64,000 bases of DNA, from the NCBI GenBank assembly GCA_021741245.1, contig JAIOYF010000005.1:1-64000 (forward strand). Direction: 5' to 3'. Both the position numbers and the translations under genes were made by a program. The stretch comes from Paracoccaceae bacterium (GTDB lineage: Bacteria > Pseudomonadota > Alphaproteobacteria > Rhodobacterales > Rhodobacteraceae). The notes under the pieces are model-generated. The model was not told where the DNA came from and made no database searches. It was given only the letters and a program-made list of their open reading frames with translations. Positions 50,329-60,263 of this stretch are shown piece after piece (within the stretch, counting starts at the first letter, position 1; the number at the start of each line of letters is the position of its first letter).

Positions 50329-51369
50329 TTAGTGGCGCGAGCGGATCATGCCGATGATGTCATAAACCTGATCAACGATGGGCCGCGCGATGGCATCGGC
50401 GCGGGCAGCCCCTTCGCCAAGGATACGGTCAATCTCGGCCGGGTCTTGCATCAGATCGCTCATCTTCGTGGTGATGGGCGAAAGTTTGGCCACTGCCAGA
50501 TCGGCCAGCGCGGGTTTGAAGGTGCCAAACTGCGCCCCCGCATATTCCGCAATCACCGCCTGCGGGGTCATGTCCGCAAGGGCTGCATAGATGTTCACCA
50601 GATTGCGGGCGTCGGGGCGATCTTTCAGCCCGTCCAATGCGCTCGGCAATGGCTCGCTGTCGGTCTTGGCCTTGCGGAATTTCTTGGCGATGGTGTCGGC
50701 GTCATCGGTCAGGTTGATGCGCGATTGATCCGAAGGGTCGGATTTCGACATCTTTTTGGTGCCGTCACGCAAGCTCATCACGCGCGTTGCCGCCCCTTCG
50801 ATCACGGGTTCGGTGATCGGGAAAAAGTTCACACCGTAATCGTTGTTGAATTTGGCTGCGATGTCGCGGGTCAATTCGATATGCTGTTTCTGATCCTCGC
50901 CCACCGGCACATGCGTCGCCTTATAGGCCAGAATGTCGGCGGCCATCAGGGCAGGATAGGCAAACAGGCCAAGGCTGACATTCTCGGAATTCTTGCCCGC
51001 CTTATCCTTGAACTGGGTCATCCGGCTCATCCAACCCATGCGCGCCACGGTGTTGAAGATCCAGGCAAGCTCTACATGCGCTGAAACTTGGGATTGGTTG
51101 AACAAGATCGACCGCACCGGATCAATCCCTGCCGCGATAAAGCCTGCCGCCGCCTCACGCGTTTGTTGACGCAGTTTGGCGGGGTCTTGCCAGACGGTGA
51201 TCGCGTGCATGTCGACAAGGCAATAGATCGTCTCGATCCCCTCATCTTGCTTTTGCACAAAGCGTTTCAGAGCCCCAAGATAATTGCCAAGGGTCAAGCC
51301 GCCCGAAGGTTGAATGCCCGAAAAGATGCGCGTGGGGAACGTCTGAGGCGTTTGGACCGGCTCTGACAT
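50329..51369 (-). CDS. trpS: Tryptophan--tRNA ligase
   Basis: The 346-residue class I synthetase charges tRNA-Trp. The HIGH-like motif appears as [13 protein letters not shown] near 21-33, and KMSKS as KKMSKSDPS near 205. The length and the loop [16 protein letters not shown] fit bacterial TrpRS. The start is ATG 51369, preceded by GGAGTCTCCC. It is divergent from the rhomboid-fold gene. Confidence 0.95.
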   Translation of the reverse strand: MSEPVQTPQTFPTRIFSGIQPSGGLTLGNYLGALKRFVQKQDEGIETIYCLVDMHAITVWQDPAKLRQQTREAAAGFIAAGIDPVRSILFNQSQVSAHVELAWIFNTVARMGWMSRMTQFKDKAGKNSENVSLGLFAYPALMAADILAYKATHVPVGEDQKQHIELTRDIAAKFNNDYGVNFFPITEPVIEGAATRVMSLRDGTKKMSKSDPSDQSRINLTDDADTIAKKFRKAKTDSEPLPSALDGLKDRPDARNLVNIYAALADMTPQAVIAEYAGAQFGTFKPALADLAVAKLSPITTKMSDLMQDPAEIDRILGEGAARADAIARPIVDQVYDIIGMIRSRH

Positions 51370-51469
51370 GGGAGACTCCATCTGGAAAAAGCTGTGGCTG
51401 TGGCGTAATCGAAGGACGAAGGGGCGTCAATCACGGTGCCCGCCGGATTTGTGCTGAAGTGAGGCCCCG

Positions 51470-52156
51470 ATGGACGATCATAACGCCCCGCCCCTGAACC
51501 CCCTGCCGCTGGTGGTTTGGGCGATTGCCTTGCCGATCATCGCAATGGAGGTGGTGCTGAGCCTTGCCGAAGGTGGTCTTGTGGGCGGGCCTGCAGGGAT
51601 CGGCTGGCGGCTGCAAGCGTTGGAGCGCTTTGCCTATTCGCCCGACTTGACACGCTATATGATCGAGATCGGGTCATACCCTCTGGATCAGTTGTATCGG
51701 CTGGTGACCTATCCCTTGGTCCATGGATCGCCCACGCATACGGTTTTCGTTGTCGTGATCTTGCTTGCACTGGGCAAGATGGTGGGCGAGGTGTTTCGCT
51801 GGTGGGCTGTTTTGGTTGTGTTTTTTGGCGCGGCTGCAGTGGGGGCGTTGGTCTACACGCTTGTGCTGCCGGGGGTGCGGACGCCACTGATCGGGGGCTA
51901 TCCTGCGGATTACGGGCTGATCGGGGGCTTTACCTTCTTGCTCTGGGTCAAGTTGGCGGCTGTGGGGGCCAACAGCTATCGCGCGTTTTCGATGATCGGG
52001 TTTTTGATGGGCATACAGCTGGTTTTTGGCCTGCTGTTCGGCGGGGGCTATGAATGGGTCGCCGACATTGCCGGGTTCGCGACGGGGTTCATATTGTCAT
52101 TTGTCGTAAGCCCCGGCGGTTTTGCGCGGGTGCGTGACAAGCTGCGGCAACGCTAG
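51470..52156 (+). CDS. Rhomboid-fold membrane protein, catalytic residues missing
   Basis: The 228-residue protein has six or seven membrane helices with the rhomboid layout, including the long first loop and LVHGSPTH (84-90). In active rhomboids the fourth helix carries GxSG and the sixth a histidine. Here the corresponding segment reads GGYPADYG (142-149), with no serine, and the sixth reads VADIAGFATG (197-206), with no histidine. The protein is therefore probably a pseudoprotease that may bind or guide membrane proteins. Its end overlaps the convergent murJ stop by four bases. Confidence 0.8.
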   Translation: MDDHNAPPLNPLPLVVWAIALPIIAMEVVLSLAEGGLVGGPAGIGWRLQALERFAYSPDLTRYMIEIGSYPLDQLYRLVTYPLVHGSPTHTVFVVVILLALGKMVGEVFRWWAVLVVFFGAAAVGALVYTLVLPGVRTPLIGGYPADYGLIGGFTFLLWVKLAAVGANSYRAFSMIGFLMGIQLVFGLLFGGGYEWVADIAGFATGFILSFVVSPGGFARVRDKLRQR

Positions 52157-53703
52157 GCCTTTGGTCTGCGCTTTAGGCCGGCCTTGAAATCAGACAAGCG
52201 AAACGCGCCTATCACGATGCCACTTGCAAAATAACTGACGATCCCAGCGGCAATCAAAAGGGCCAAAGCCATATAGCGCAGACCGGGTGTGGCCAGCATC
52301 GGGGCCAGCGCGGTCATGGTGCCAAACAGCACGCCCCCCATGATCAGGGCGGCTGCGACAATGCGCCATGAGCGGGCGATGAAGCGATCGTCAAACTGCG
52401 CCTCTGGCCCCATGGCACGACTGCCGCGCCACAATTGCCAGACCATCACCCAAGCCGAAAGTGTGGTGGCCAAGGCGGCGGCCACAAAGCCGACCACGGG
52501 CATCATGCCAATGGCGATGGCAGCATTGATGATCATGCAGATCACGGCATAACGAAACGGTCGCTTGGTGTCTTCGCGGGCATAGTAAAGCGGCTGCAGC
52601 ACCTTTTGAAACACAAAGGCGGGCAGACCAAGGCCATAGGCGGCAAGGGCAAGCGCGGTATTGGCCGTATCCTCGGCCCCGAAGGCCCCGCGTTGGAACA
52701 GCACGGCGCACAGCGGCAGCGCGATCACCACCAAGGCCACGGCTGCCGGAAAGGTCAGCGCAAGGGCGAATTCCGTGCCCCGGTTAAAACTGGCGCGCCC
52801 GCCTTCGGCGTCACCCGCCCGCAAACGGCGCGACAAATCGGGCAGCAAAACCGTGCCAATCGCGATCCCAACCACACCAAGTGGCAGCTGATACAGGCGG
52901 TCTGCATAGGACAACCACGCAACCGCCCCTTCGGTAAAGCTTGCGACCTGACGACCGACCAGAAGATTGATCTGGATCACGCCCCCCGCCAGAACCGCCG
53001 GGGCCGCGATGATGAACAGTCGTTTCAACTCTGGCGTCAGCTTTGGCCAGCTTGGCACCAAGGCAAAGCCGACCCGCGCTGCCGACCACCACGTAAAGGC
53101 AAATTGGGCCACCCCGGTTGCCGGAACCGTCCATGCCAATGTCAGCCCCATATCCCACCCGAAATGGGCTGCCATCAGCATGGATGCGATGAACATAAGG
53201 TTCATCAAAACCGGAACAAAGGAAGCTTCGGTAAAGCGGCCAAAGGCGTTGAGCACCCCCGAAAGCAGGGCGACAAGGCTGATGAACAAGATGTAAGAGA
53301 ACCCGATCCGACCATAAAGCACAGCCAGATCAAAGCGTTCATCACCCGCGAAACCGCTTGCCATCGCCCAGACCAACCACGGCATGGCGAAGGTGCCCAG
53401 AATCGAAAACAGGATCAGAATGCCTGCCAGACCGCTAAAGGCATCGCGGGCAAAGTCCTTGGCATCCTCACCCCCCTCCAGCTTTTTGGCGAACATCGGC
53501 ACAAAGGCCATGTTGAACGCCCCTTCGGCGAAAAAGCGGCGGAACATGTTGGGCAAGGAAAATGCGATCAGAAACGCCTCGGCCACCGGGCCTGCACCCA
53601 AGTAGGCCGCCATCATGATATCGCGGGCAAACCCTGCGCCCCGTGACAGCAGCGTCCAGCCGCCAACCACCATGATGGACCGGATCAGCCTGATGGGCTT
53701 CAT
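52153..53703 (-). CDS. murJ: Lipid II flippase MurJ
   Basis: The 516-residue MOP-superfamily membrane protein has about 14 helices. It moves lipid II across the inner membrane for peptidoglycan assembly. The N-terminal RSIMVVGGWTLLSRGAGFARD and FFAEGAFNMAFVPMF are MurJ hallmarks, and the latter includes residues of the lipid II site. The start ATG 53703 overlaps the glnD stop as ATGA. Confidence 0.95.
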   Translation of the reverse strand: MKPIRLIRSIMVVGGWTLLSRGAGFARDIMMAAYLGAGPVAEAFLIAFSLPNMFRRFFAEGAFNMAFVPMFAKKLEGGEDAKDFARDAFSGLAGILILFSILGTFAMPWLVWAMASGFAGDERFDLAVLYGRIGFSYILFISLVALLSGVLNAFGRFTEASFVPVLMNLMFIASMLMAAHFGWDMGLTLAWTVPATGVAQFAFTWWSAARVGFALVPSWPKLTPELKRLFIIAAPAVLAGGVIQINLLVGRQVASFTEGAVAWLSYADRLYQLPLGVVGIAIGTVLLPDLSRRLRAGDAEGGRASFNRGTEFALALTFPAAVALVVIALPLCAVLFQRGAFGAEDTANTALALAAYGLGLPAFVFQKVLQPLYYAREDTKRPFRYAVICMIINAAIAIGMMPVVGFVAAALATTLSAWVMVWQLWRGSRAMGPEAQFDDRFIARSWRIVAAALIMGGVLFGTMTALAPMLATPGLRYMALALLIAAGIVSYFASGIVIGAFRLSDFKAGLKRRPKA

Positions 53704-56549
53704 TGGCTTGCCCGTTCCGTGCCTTCGGTGATGGCTTGGCGAAGCTTGCGCTCCAGCGCCTCTTGCTTGCTTTTGGCATGCAGCTTCAGGCCAAACATGT
53801 CTTTGACATAAAAGCTGTCCACCACCTGCGCGCCATAGGTCGCGATCACGGCACTGGCGATGTAGATGTTGTTATTGGCCAAGGTGCGGGTCAGATCATA
53901 CAAAAGGCCGGGCCGGTCCCGCGTATCAACCTCGATGATCGTGTAGATATCCGAGCCTTCGTTGTCGAAGATGATATGGGTGGGAAAGCGGAATTCGCGC
54001 TCGCGCTTTTTGACCTTGTCGCGATCCTTGAGCGCCTCACGTGCGACGACCTCCCCGTTCAGGGTCTTGCTGATCATATTGCGCAGGCGGGGCAGCCTTG
54101 CCTCGTCATAGGGGTGCCCATCGGCATCTTGCACCCAGAAAACGGCGGTCGCATAGCCATCCTTGGTGGTATAGGTGCGCGCGTCGACGACATTCGCGCC
54201 AACAAGGGCCAAAGCCCCGGCAAGGCGCGAGAAAATGCCGGGATGATCGGCCAGTGCAAAGGCCGCGCGTGTGGCATCACGTCCGGGTTCGGGGTGCAGG
54301 TCGATGCGAATCTCGTCATCGCCCAAACCCCGCAGCAGCCGGGCAAAGACGGCCTGCGTATCGGTTGGAAGCCCTTGCCAATAGGGGGCATAGTGCCGTG
54401 CCAATTCGGCCCGCAGTTCGGTCTGTGACCAATCAGGCAGATGGTCACGCAAGGCACGCTTGGCCTCATCCTTGCGCAGATCGCGATTGACGGTTTCAAG
54501 ACCACCTTCCAGCGCATTGGCGGTTTCGTTGTAGAGCCTGCGCAGCAACATGGCCTTCCAGTTGTTCCATGTGCCGGGGCCAACGCCGCGAATGTCGCAC
54601 ACCGTCAGCACGGTCAGCAGATCAAGCCGCTTTTTGGTTTTCACCGCCTTGGCAAAGTCGCGCAAGGTTCTTGGATCACCGATATCGCGCTTTTGCGCCA
54701 TGTCTGACATCAGCAGATGATAGCGAACCAGCCATTCCACGGTTTCGCAATCTTCCGCTGACAGGCCAAGTCGCGGGGCGACCCGTCGGGCGATTTGCGC
54801 CCCGATGAGCGAGTGATCCTCGGGGCGGCCCTTGCCGATATCGTGCAGCAAGAGGGCAACATACATCACCTTGCGGTTCACACCGGCCTTGAGGATGCGT
54901 GACGCAATGGGAAGTTCCTCAAGCAACTCTTCCCGCTCGATCTGCGCAAGGATCGAGATGCATTGGATGATATGCTCGTCCACCGTGTAGTGATGATAGA
55001 CGTTGAATTGCATCATCGCGACGATGGCTTCAAAATCGGGGATGAAAGCGCCCAAAACCCCAAGCTCATTCATTCGGCGCAAAGAGCGTTCCGGATTCCC
55101 GTGCTTGAGCAGCAGGTCCAGAAAAATGCGCACGGCCTCGGGGTCGCTGCGCATCTCGTCATCAAACATCTGAAGATTGGCCGCGATCAGACGCATGACG
55201 TTGGGGTGCAGCAGATAACCACTGCGCAGGGCCTCTTCAAACACGCGCAGGAGGTTCAGTTTGTCGGCCAGAAAGGTCTTTGGATCCTCGACATCAATGC
55301 GCCCCTGAACCAGAACATAACCCGCCTTGACCCGCTTTTTGCGCCGAAACAGCCCAAGAAGACTTGCTTCGGGTTTCGCGTGGCGGGCTTCTAGTTCGGT
55401 CAAGAAGATGCGGGTCAACTCACCCACACGGGTTGCATGACGGAAATATTCTTGCATGAAAACTTCAACCGCGCGGCGTCCGCCCGTGTCTTTGTAGCCC
55501 ATGCGCGCGGCAACCTCGACCTGCAGGTCAAACGCCAACTGGTCCATGGCGCGGCCGGCAATGTAGTGCAAGTGGCAGCGCACGGCCCACAGAAAATCCT
55601 CGGCGGTGCGAAAGGTTTCATATTCTTCCGGGCGCAACAGCCCAACGGCCACAAGTTCACGCCCTGCGCCCACGCGATGCAGGTATTTGCCGATCCAGTA
55701 GAGCGTTTGCAGATCGCGCAGCCCGCCTTTTCCTTCCTTTACATTCGGTTCCAGAACATAACGCTGCCCGCCTTGGCGTTTGTGACGTTCACCGCGTTCG
55801 GCAAGCTTCGCCTCAATGAATTCGGGTCCTGTGTTTCGGAACAGTTCGGACCACAGTTTGTCGCCAAGGTCTGCCGCCAAGGGTTGATGACCGGCGATAA
55901 ATCTGTGTTCCAACAGGGCGGTGCGAATGGTGATATCCTCACGCCCCAGCCGCAAACAGTCGCGCACGGTGCGGGTCGCATGGCCGACCTTAAGTTTCAG
56001 ATCCCACAGCATATAGAGCATGGATTCGACCACGCTTTCCGCCCAAGGGGTGGTTTTCCATGGCGTCAGGAACAACAGGTCCACATCTGAAAAAGGTGCC
56101 ATTTCAGCGCGACCAAAGCCCCCGACGGCCAGAACCGCGATACGCTCTGATTCGGTGGGGTTGGCCTGTGGGTGAAGGAAGGTGCTGGCCACGCGCAGCG
56201 CCAAGGTGACAAGCGCATCGGTCAGATAGGATTGCGCCGTGATCAAGGCGCGCGCTTCGCGCGGCCGCGCAACAAAGGCCTGTTCAAGGGCCGCATTGCC
56301 GCGGATACGGGCTTCGCTCATATGCTGAACGGCAAGCGTCCGCACTGCGCGCGCGCCGTCTGCGCCGGACCTCGCGGCCTCGGCCATGCCGGCGGTTGCC
56401 ACCTCGGAGGAGATCGCCGCAAACAAGGCCTCAGGGTCGATGATCTCTTTGGATGGCAATATGAAATCGAAAACCGCCGGATCGGTGAGGCGCGATCCGG
56501 CGGCAACGGCGGTGGGGGCGGGCGTTTTTACGGGCAAGGATGCCATCAT
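53700..56549 (-). CDS. glnD: Bifunctional uridylyltransferase / uridylyl-removing enzyme
   Basis: The 949-residue nitrogen sensor adds or removes UMP on PII proteins according to glutamine. Domain order: nucleotidyltransferase (GGFGRAEMAPFSDVD near 126-140), uridylyl-removing HD domain (LLLHDIGKGRPEDHSLIGA) and two C-terminal ACT domains that bind glutamine. I place the start at ATG 56549, seven bases after the lppC stop; ATG 56546 is equally possible. The longer upstream frame overlaps lppC and is rejected. The lppC-glnD-murJ order is compact. Confidence 0.93.
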   Translation of the reverse strand: MMASLPVKTPAPTAVAAGSRLTDPAVFDFILPSKEIIDPEALFAAISSEVATAGMAEAARSGADGARAVRTLAVQHMSEARIRGNAALEQAFVARPREARALITAQSYLTDALVTLALRVASTFLHPQANPTESERIAVLAVGGFGRAEMAPFSDVDLLFLTPWKTTPWAESVVESMLYMLWDLKLKVGHATRTVRDCLRLGREDITIRTALLEHRFIAGHQPLAADLGDKLWSELFRNTGPEFIEAKLAERGERHKRQGGQRYVLEPNVKEGKGGLRDLQTLYWIGKYLHRVGAGRELVAVGLLRPEEYETFRTAEDFLWAVRCHLHYIAGRAMDQLAFDLQVEVAARMGYKDTGGRRAVEVFMQEYFRHATRVGELTRIFLTELEARHAKPEASLLGLFRRKKRVKAGYVLVQGRIDVEDPKTFLADKLNLLRVFEEALRSGYLLHPNVMRLIAANLQMFDDEMRSDPEAVRIFLDLLLKHGNPERSLRRMNELGVLGAFIPDFEAIVAMMQFNVYHHYTVDEHIIQCISILAQIEREELLEELPIASRILKAGVNRKVMYVALLLHDIGKGRPEDHSLIGAQIARRVAPRLGLSAEDCETVEWLVRYHLLMSDMAQKRDIGDPRTLRDFAKAVKTKKRLDLLTVLTVCDIRGVGPGTWNNWKAMLLRRLYNETANALEGGLETVNRDLRKDEAKRALRDHLPDWSQTELRAELARHYAPYWQGLPTDTQAVFARLLRGLGDDEIRIDLHPEPGRDATRAAFALADHPGIFSRLAGALALVGANVVDARTYTTKDGYATAVFWVQDADGHPYDEARLPRLRNMISKTLNGEVVAREALKDRDKVKKREREFRFPTHIIFDNEGSDIYTIIEVDTRDRPGLLYDLTRTLANNNIYIASAVIATYGAQVVDSFYVKDMFGLKLHAKSKQEALERKLRQAITEGTERASQ

Positions 56550-56556
56550 CAGGTTC

Positions 56557-57735
56557 TTAGAAACCCGCCCCGCCAAAGCTTCTTGGGGCGGCATCGATGA
56601 TCACGACCTGATTGTTGCGCACCTGCGCTATCGCAAGACCGCGTTCGTTCTGACCGTCTGTGCGCAGACGAAAGACGCCGTTGACACCAACAAATCCGGC
56701 CCCTTGTGTCAGGGCTTCGGCCGTCAAAGCATTGGATCTTCCTTGTTTTATCAAAGCGCCAATAGCCGCGATGCCATCATACGCAAGCCCAGAGATCGGA
56801 TGGGGCGCTTCGCCAAAGGCGGTCTGGTAGCGGCTTTGATATTGCTGATAAAGGGCAGGATCTGGCATGGCGAACCACCCCCCTTGCACACCGGGTAGCG
56901 CAAGCGTGGCTTGCGGAATATCCCAACGGGTCAGCCCAATGTACTGGGTGTCTGACGGGCCCATACCGCTGTCGGTCAACAATTGGCTGACCAAGGGCAA
57001 TGCACCGGCTGTATCCGCCGTCAGGAACAGCGCATCAGCGCTGTTGGACTTGGCCGCAGCAGCAATTCGAGGTGCCGCCTCCACAACCCCATTTTGGGAA
57101 AATTCATACCCACCCACAGCCACAACCGAACCGCCCGCACGCGCCACACTCCGTTCGATCGCGCCACGACCCAAGGTGCCTGCAACGTTCTGATCATGAA
57201 CGATCATGATGCGTCTCTTTCCCTGTCGCACTGCGAAAGAGGCAAGTCTTGCGGCCGTATTGTCAAAAGTTGGCCCAAGGATGAAAACATTTCCCCCCGC
57301 AATGTCGGGGTTGTTCGAAAACGCCAGAACATTGATCCCACGGGACGCCGCCGCAACACCAGCTGCGTTGGCCTCTTGGGCAAAAACCGGCCCGAGGATG
57401 ATCTTTGCCCCCTCATCAATGGCCTTGTTGGTCATTGCCTGCGCTTGTCCGGGCTGGCCCGAGGTGTTGTAGACCCGAAGATCAATCTTTACAGAGCCCA
57501 GATCCGAGATGGCCAGACGGGCCGCATTCTGCAGCGACCGTGCCAACAATTCGTCGCTGGCCTGACCTGAGCCCGATGGCACCAGAAGCGCCACCGCAAC
57601 CGGGGCTGAAGCGTCGATCCGCGGGCCACCCGCTGTCGGGCCTGCGCCGGGTTGACATGCGGCCAGCACCAGGGCCGCCATACCAAACGCAACATTGGCC
57701 AATGACTTGCGGGCCCGGCTCAAAACAGACAACAT
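56557..57735 (-). CDS. Penicillin-binding protein activator lipoprotein, LppC/LpoA type
   Basis: The 392-residue lipoprotein has an N-terminal lipobox LVLAAC with Cys27, then a periplasmic ligand-binding fold (VAVALLVPSGSGQASDELLA, then AKIILGPVFAQEANAAG). It is related to the C-terminal domain of E. coli LpoA, an outer-membrane activator of PBP1A. The N-terminal TPR part of LpoA is missing, as usual in alphaproteobacteria. The start ATG 57735 follows GAGGAAG. Divergence from rsmI is conserved in many proteobacteria. Confidence 0.85.
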   Translation of the reverse strand: MLSVLSRARKSLANVAFGMAALVLAACQPGAGPTAGGPRIDASAPVAVALLVPSGSGQASDELLARSLQNAARLAISDLGSVKIDLRVYNTSGQPGQAQAMTNKAIDEGAKIILGPVFAQEANAAGVAAASRGINVLAFSNNPDIAGGNVFILGPTFDNTAARLASFAVRQGKRRIMIVHDQNVAGTLGRGAIERSVARAGGSVVAVGGYEFSQNGVVEAAPRIAAAAKSNSADALFLTADTAGALPLVSQLLTDSGMGPSDTQYIGLTRWDIPQATLALPGVQGGWFAMPDPALYQQYQSRYQTAFGEAPHPISGLAYDGIAAIGALIKQGRSNALTAEALTQGAGFVGVNGVFRLRTDGQNERGLAIAQVRNNQVVIIDAAPRSFGGAGF

Positions 57736-57879
57736 GCAAACTTCCTCTTCCCAAGGGCACAAGCGACATAATCAAACTCCCAAGGCATGCCTTTCAGGCC
57801 GCGCCCACCAGAGCCGATCTTATGCCACAGAACTTAAGCGGAAGTGCGTGCGAAGTAAACTTGCGAGGCAGTCTTTCCA

Positions 57880-58779
57880 ATGTCAAATAACCCCGATCAG
57901 CCGGGATACAGCCCGTCACCGCGCGCGATTCCGCCGGGTCTGCACTTCATCGCCACGCCAATCGGCGCGGCACGTGATATCACATTGCGCGCGTTGGACC
58001 TTTTGACCGGTGCCGATGTTCTGGCGGCGGAAGACACGCGAAGTCTGCGGCATTTGATGGAAATACACGGGGTTGCGCTTGGGGACAGGCCATTGCTGTC
58101 GTATCATGAGCATAATGAAGGTGCAGCCCTTCCCCGCCTTATGGGTTTTCTGGCCAATGGGAAATCGGTGGTCTACGCCTCTGAGGCGGGAACGCCGCTC
58201 GTGTCAGATCCTGGCTTTGGGCTGGCCCGCGCGGCAATTGCCCAAGGCATTTCCGTGCTGGCAGCCCCCGGCGCATCGGCGGTGCTGTGTGCGCTGACGG
58301 TTTCGGGCTTGCCGTCGGATCGGTTTTTATTTGCCGGTTTCCCCCCATCGGCCAAAACCGCAAGAAAACGATTTCTTGACTCTCTCGCTCGGGTCGAGGC
58401 GACCTTGATCCTCTACGAAAGCCCGAAAAGGATTCAGGAAACGTTAGGTGATTGTGCCGTAGAACTGGGAGGCGAAAGACAAGCGGCAGTCTGTCGCGAA
58501 TTGACCAAACGGTTTGAAGAAGTGACACGCGGCAGCCTTTCAGAACTGGTGGAAACCTTTGAAGGCCGGGATGTAAAGGGTGAGATCGTGCTCGTGATTG
58601 ATCGACCTGCGACTGTAAAGGCGGATCAGAATTCTGTGGATTTCGCATTGGATCGCGCGATGGAAACGATGTCGGTAAAGGATGCGTCGGCGGTTGTCGC
58701 AGAAGCTTTTGGTTTGGCCCGACGTGAAGTCTACCAATTGGCCTTAACCCGTGGCAGGCCAAACGCGGACGAGGATTAG
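57880..58779 (+). CDS. rsmI: 16S rRNA (cytidine(1402)-2'-O)-methyltransferase
   Basis: The 299-residue RsmI methylates the ribose of C1402 in 16S rRNA with SAM. Motifs HFIATPIGAARDITLRAL (22-39), AEDTRSLRHLM, SYHEHNE and SEAGTPLVSDPG are diagnostic. The start is ATG 57880. The gene is first in rsmI-yraN-gshB, with a gap of 57 bp to yraN, and is divergent from the lppC-type gene. The 144-bp intergenic region shows no strong promoter match by eye. Confidence 0.95.
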   Translation: MSNNPDQPGYSPSPRAIPPGLHFIATPIGAARDITLRALDLLTGADVLAAEDTRSLRHLMEIHGVALGDRPLLSYHEHNEGAALPRLMGFLANGKSVVYASEAGTPLVSDPGFGLARAAIAQGISVLAAPGASAVLCALTVSGLPSDRFLFAGFPPSAKTARKRFLDSLARVEATLILYESPKRIQETLGDCAVELGGERQAAVCRELTKRFEEVTRGSLSELVETFEGRDVKGEIVLVIDRPATVKADQNSVDFALDRAMETMSVKDASAVVAEAFGLARREVYQLALTRGRPNADED

Positions 58780-58836
58780 GCGGTAGGGTGGATCGGCTCC
58801 AAGATGGTTGGCATGTATTCAAAAGGGGAAAATGGT

Positions 58837-59253
58837 ATGACAGTTCAGCACAAGGAAGACGGCACGACGCGCATTGGCGGCATAGCCTCACGGAGTGTTC
58901 ACAACCGGCAGATGTCGTATCATTCCGGTCTTGCGGCGGAAGATCAGGTGGCACGGCTTTATGATCGGGCAGGAAGGCCTATCTGTGCGCGTCGTTGGCG
59001 AGGAACCAGTGGCGAAATCGATCTGATTGCGCGCAATGGGGCAGAGGTGATTTTTATCGAAGTCAAGAAAAGCCGTACCCATGCGCAGGCTGCGGAACAT
59101 TTGACTTTACGTCAGATGGCCAGAATCTATTCCTCAGCATCGGAGTTTCTGGCGGGTGAACCCTTGGGGCAGAATACCGATGTCCGCTTTGACGTAGCGC
59201 TTGTTGACGCCGCTGGTCAGATCGAAATTCTGGAGAATGCATTCGCGGCCTGA
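58837..59253 (+). CDS. YraN family (UPF0102) nuclease-like protein
   Basis: The 138-residue protein has the UPF0102 core: GLAAEDQVARLY near residue 30, then RRWRGTSGEIDLIARNG and EVIFIEVKKS, which reproduce the E...D...E-x-K active-site pattern of the restriction-endonuclease-like fold. In the family a role in DNA repair or RNA processing is suspected but unproved. The start ATG 58837 follows AAGGGG; ATG 58804 and 58813 are in-frame alternatives giving a longer N-terminus. It is usually found next to rsmI. Confidence 0.85.
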   Translation: MTVQHKEDGTTRIGGIASRSVHNRQMSYHSGLAAEDQVARLYDRAGRPICARRWRGTSGEIDLIARNGAEVIFIEVKKSRTHAQAAEHLTLRQMARIYSSASEFLAGEPLGQNTDVRFDVALVDAAGQIEILENAFAA

Positions 59254-59310
59254 CCTGTTTGCATCTTGCTCTTATTTGCGCCATTGGTTTGGCGTTCAGG
59301 AGGATGCTTC

Positions 59311-60255
59311 ATGTCTCTTAAGGTCGCCTTTCAGATGGACCCAATTGGGTCGGTCAATATTCACGCTGACAGCACGTTTCGCATCGCGCTTGAGGCGCAG
59401 GCGCGGGGGCATGAGTTGTTTTTCTATACCCCAGACAAATTGGCCTTTGTTGAAGGGCGCGTGATCGCGCGAGGCTGGCCGATTGAAGTGCGCCGCGAAA
59501 TTGGCAACCACGTCAGCTATGGGCCAGAAGCCGAGATGGATTTGGCAGATTTCGATGTGGTCTGGCTGCGTCAAGATCCGCCGTTCGATATGGGCTATAT
59601 CACAACGACCCACTTGCTGGATATGATTCACCCCAAGACCTTGGTCGTGAACGATCCGTTCTGGGTGCGAAACTATCCTGAGAAACTCCTTGTCTTGCGT
59701 TTTCCCCAATTGACGCCACCGACGGCAATCGCGCGGGATCTGGCGACGATCCGGGCGTTCAAGGAAAAGCATGGCGATGTCATTCTGAAACCGCTTTATG
59801 GCAATGGGGGCGCAGGTGTGTTCCGTCTGGACGCGCAGGATCGTAACCTTGCTTCGCTGCATGAATTGTTTTCCGGCATCAACCGTGAGCCTTTGATCGT
59901 GCAAAAGTTTTTGCCAGCGGTCTCGGCCGGGGACAAGCGCGTGATTTTGGTTGAGGGCGAGCCAATTGGGGCGATCAATCGGGTGCCGCAGGCGGGTGAG
60001 ACCCGCTCCAACATGCATGTGGGCGGTCGCGCCGAGAAGATTGGCCTGACCGAGCGCGATCTTGAGATTTGCCGCACCATTGGCCCTTTGCTCAAAGAGC
60101 ATGGGCAGATTTTCGTGGGGATCGACGTGATTGGCGACTATCTGACCGAGATCAACGTGACCTCCCCCACGGGTTTGCAAGAGTTGGAGCGGTTTGACGG
60201 GACCAACGGGGCCGAAAAAATTTGGCTGGCGATTGAGGCACGGCGGGCCGCCTGA
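59311..60255 (+). CDS. gshB: Glutathione synthetase
   Basis: The 314-residue ATP-grasp enzyme joins gamma-glutamylcysteine and glycine. The N-terminal pre-ATP domain starts [19 protein letters not shown] (residues 4-22), VLKPLYG-type motifs bind ATP (here [17 protein letters not shown] near 152-168) and [16 protein letters not shown] closes the site near 281. The start is ATG 59311, with AGGAGG eight bases upstream. The glutathione it makes would serve the two GSTs encoded in this window. Confidence 0.95.
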   Translation: MSLKVAFQMDPIGSVNIHADSTFRIALEAQARGHELFFYTPDKLAFVEGRVIARGWPIEVRREIGNHVSYGPEAEMDLADFDVVWLRQDPPFDMGYITTTHLLDMIHPKTLVVNDPFWVRNYPEKLLVLRFPQLTPPTAIARDLATIRAFKEKHGDVILKPLYGNGGAGVFRLDAQDRNLASLHELFSGINREPLIVQKFLPAVSAGDKRVILVEGEPIGAINRVPQAGETRSNMHVGGRAEKIGLTERDLEICRTIGPLLKEHGQIFVGIDVIGDYLTEINVTSPTGLQELERFDGTNGAEKIWLAIEARRAA

Positions 60256-60263
60256 TCCGCAAC

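Noticed and set aside
52435-53646. A 403-codon plus-strand frame opposite murJ
   Set aside because: Low-complexity, charged and histidine-rich, with no signature. The minus strand encodes a complete MurJ.
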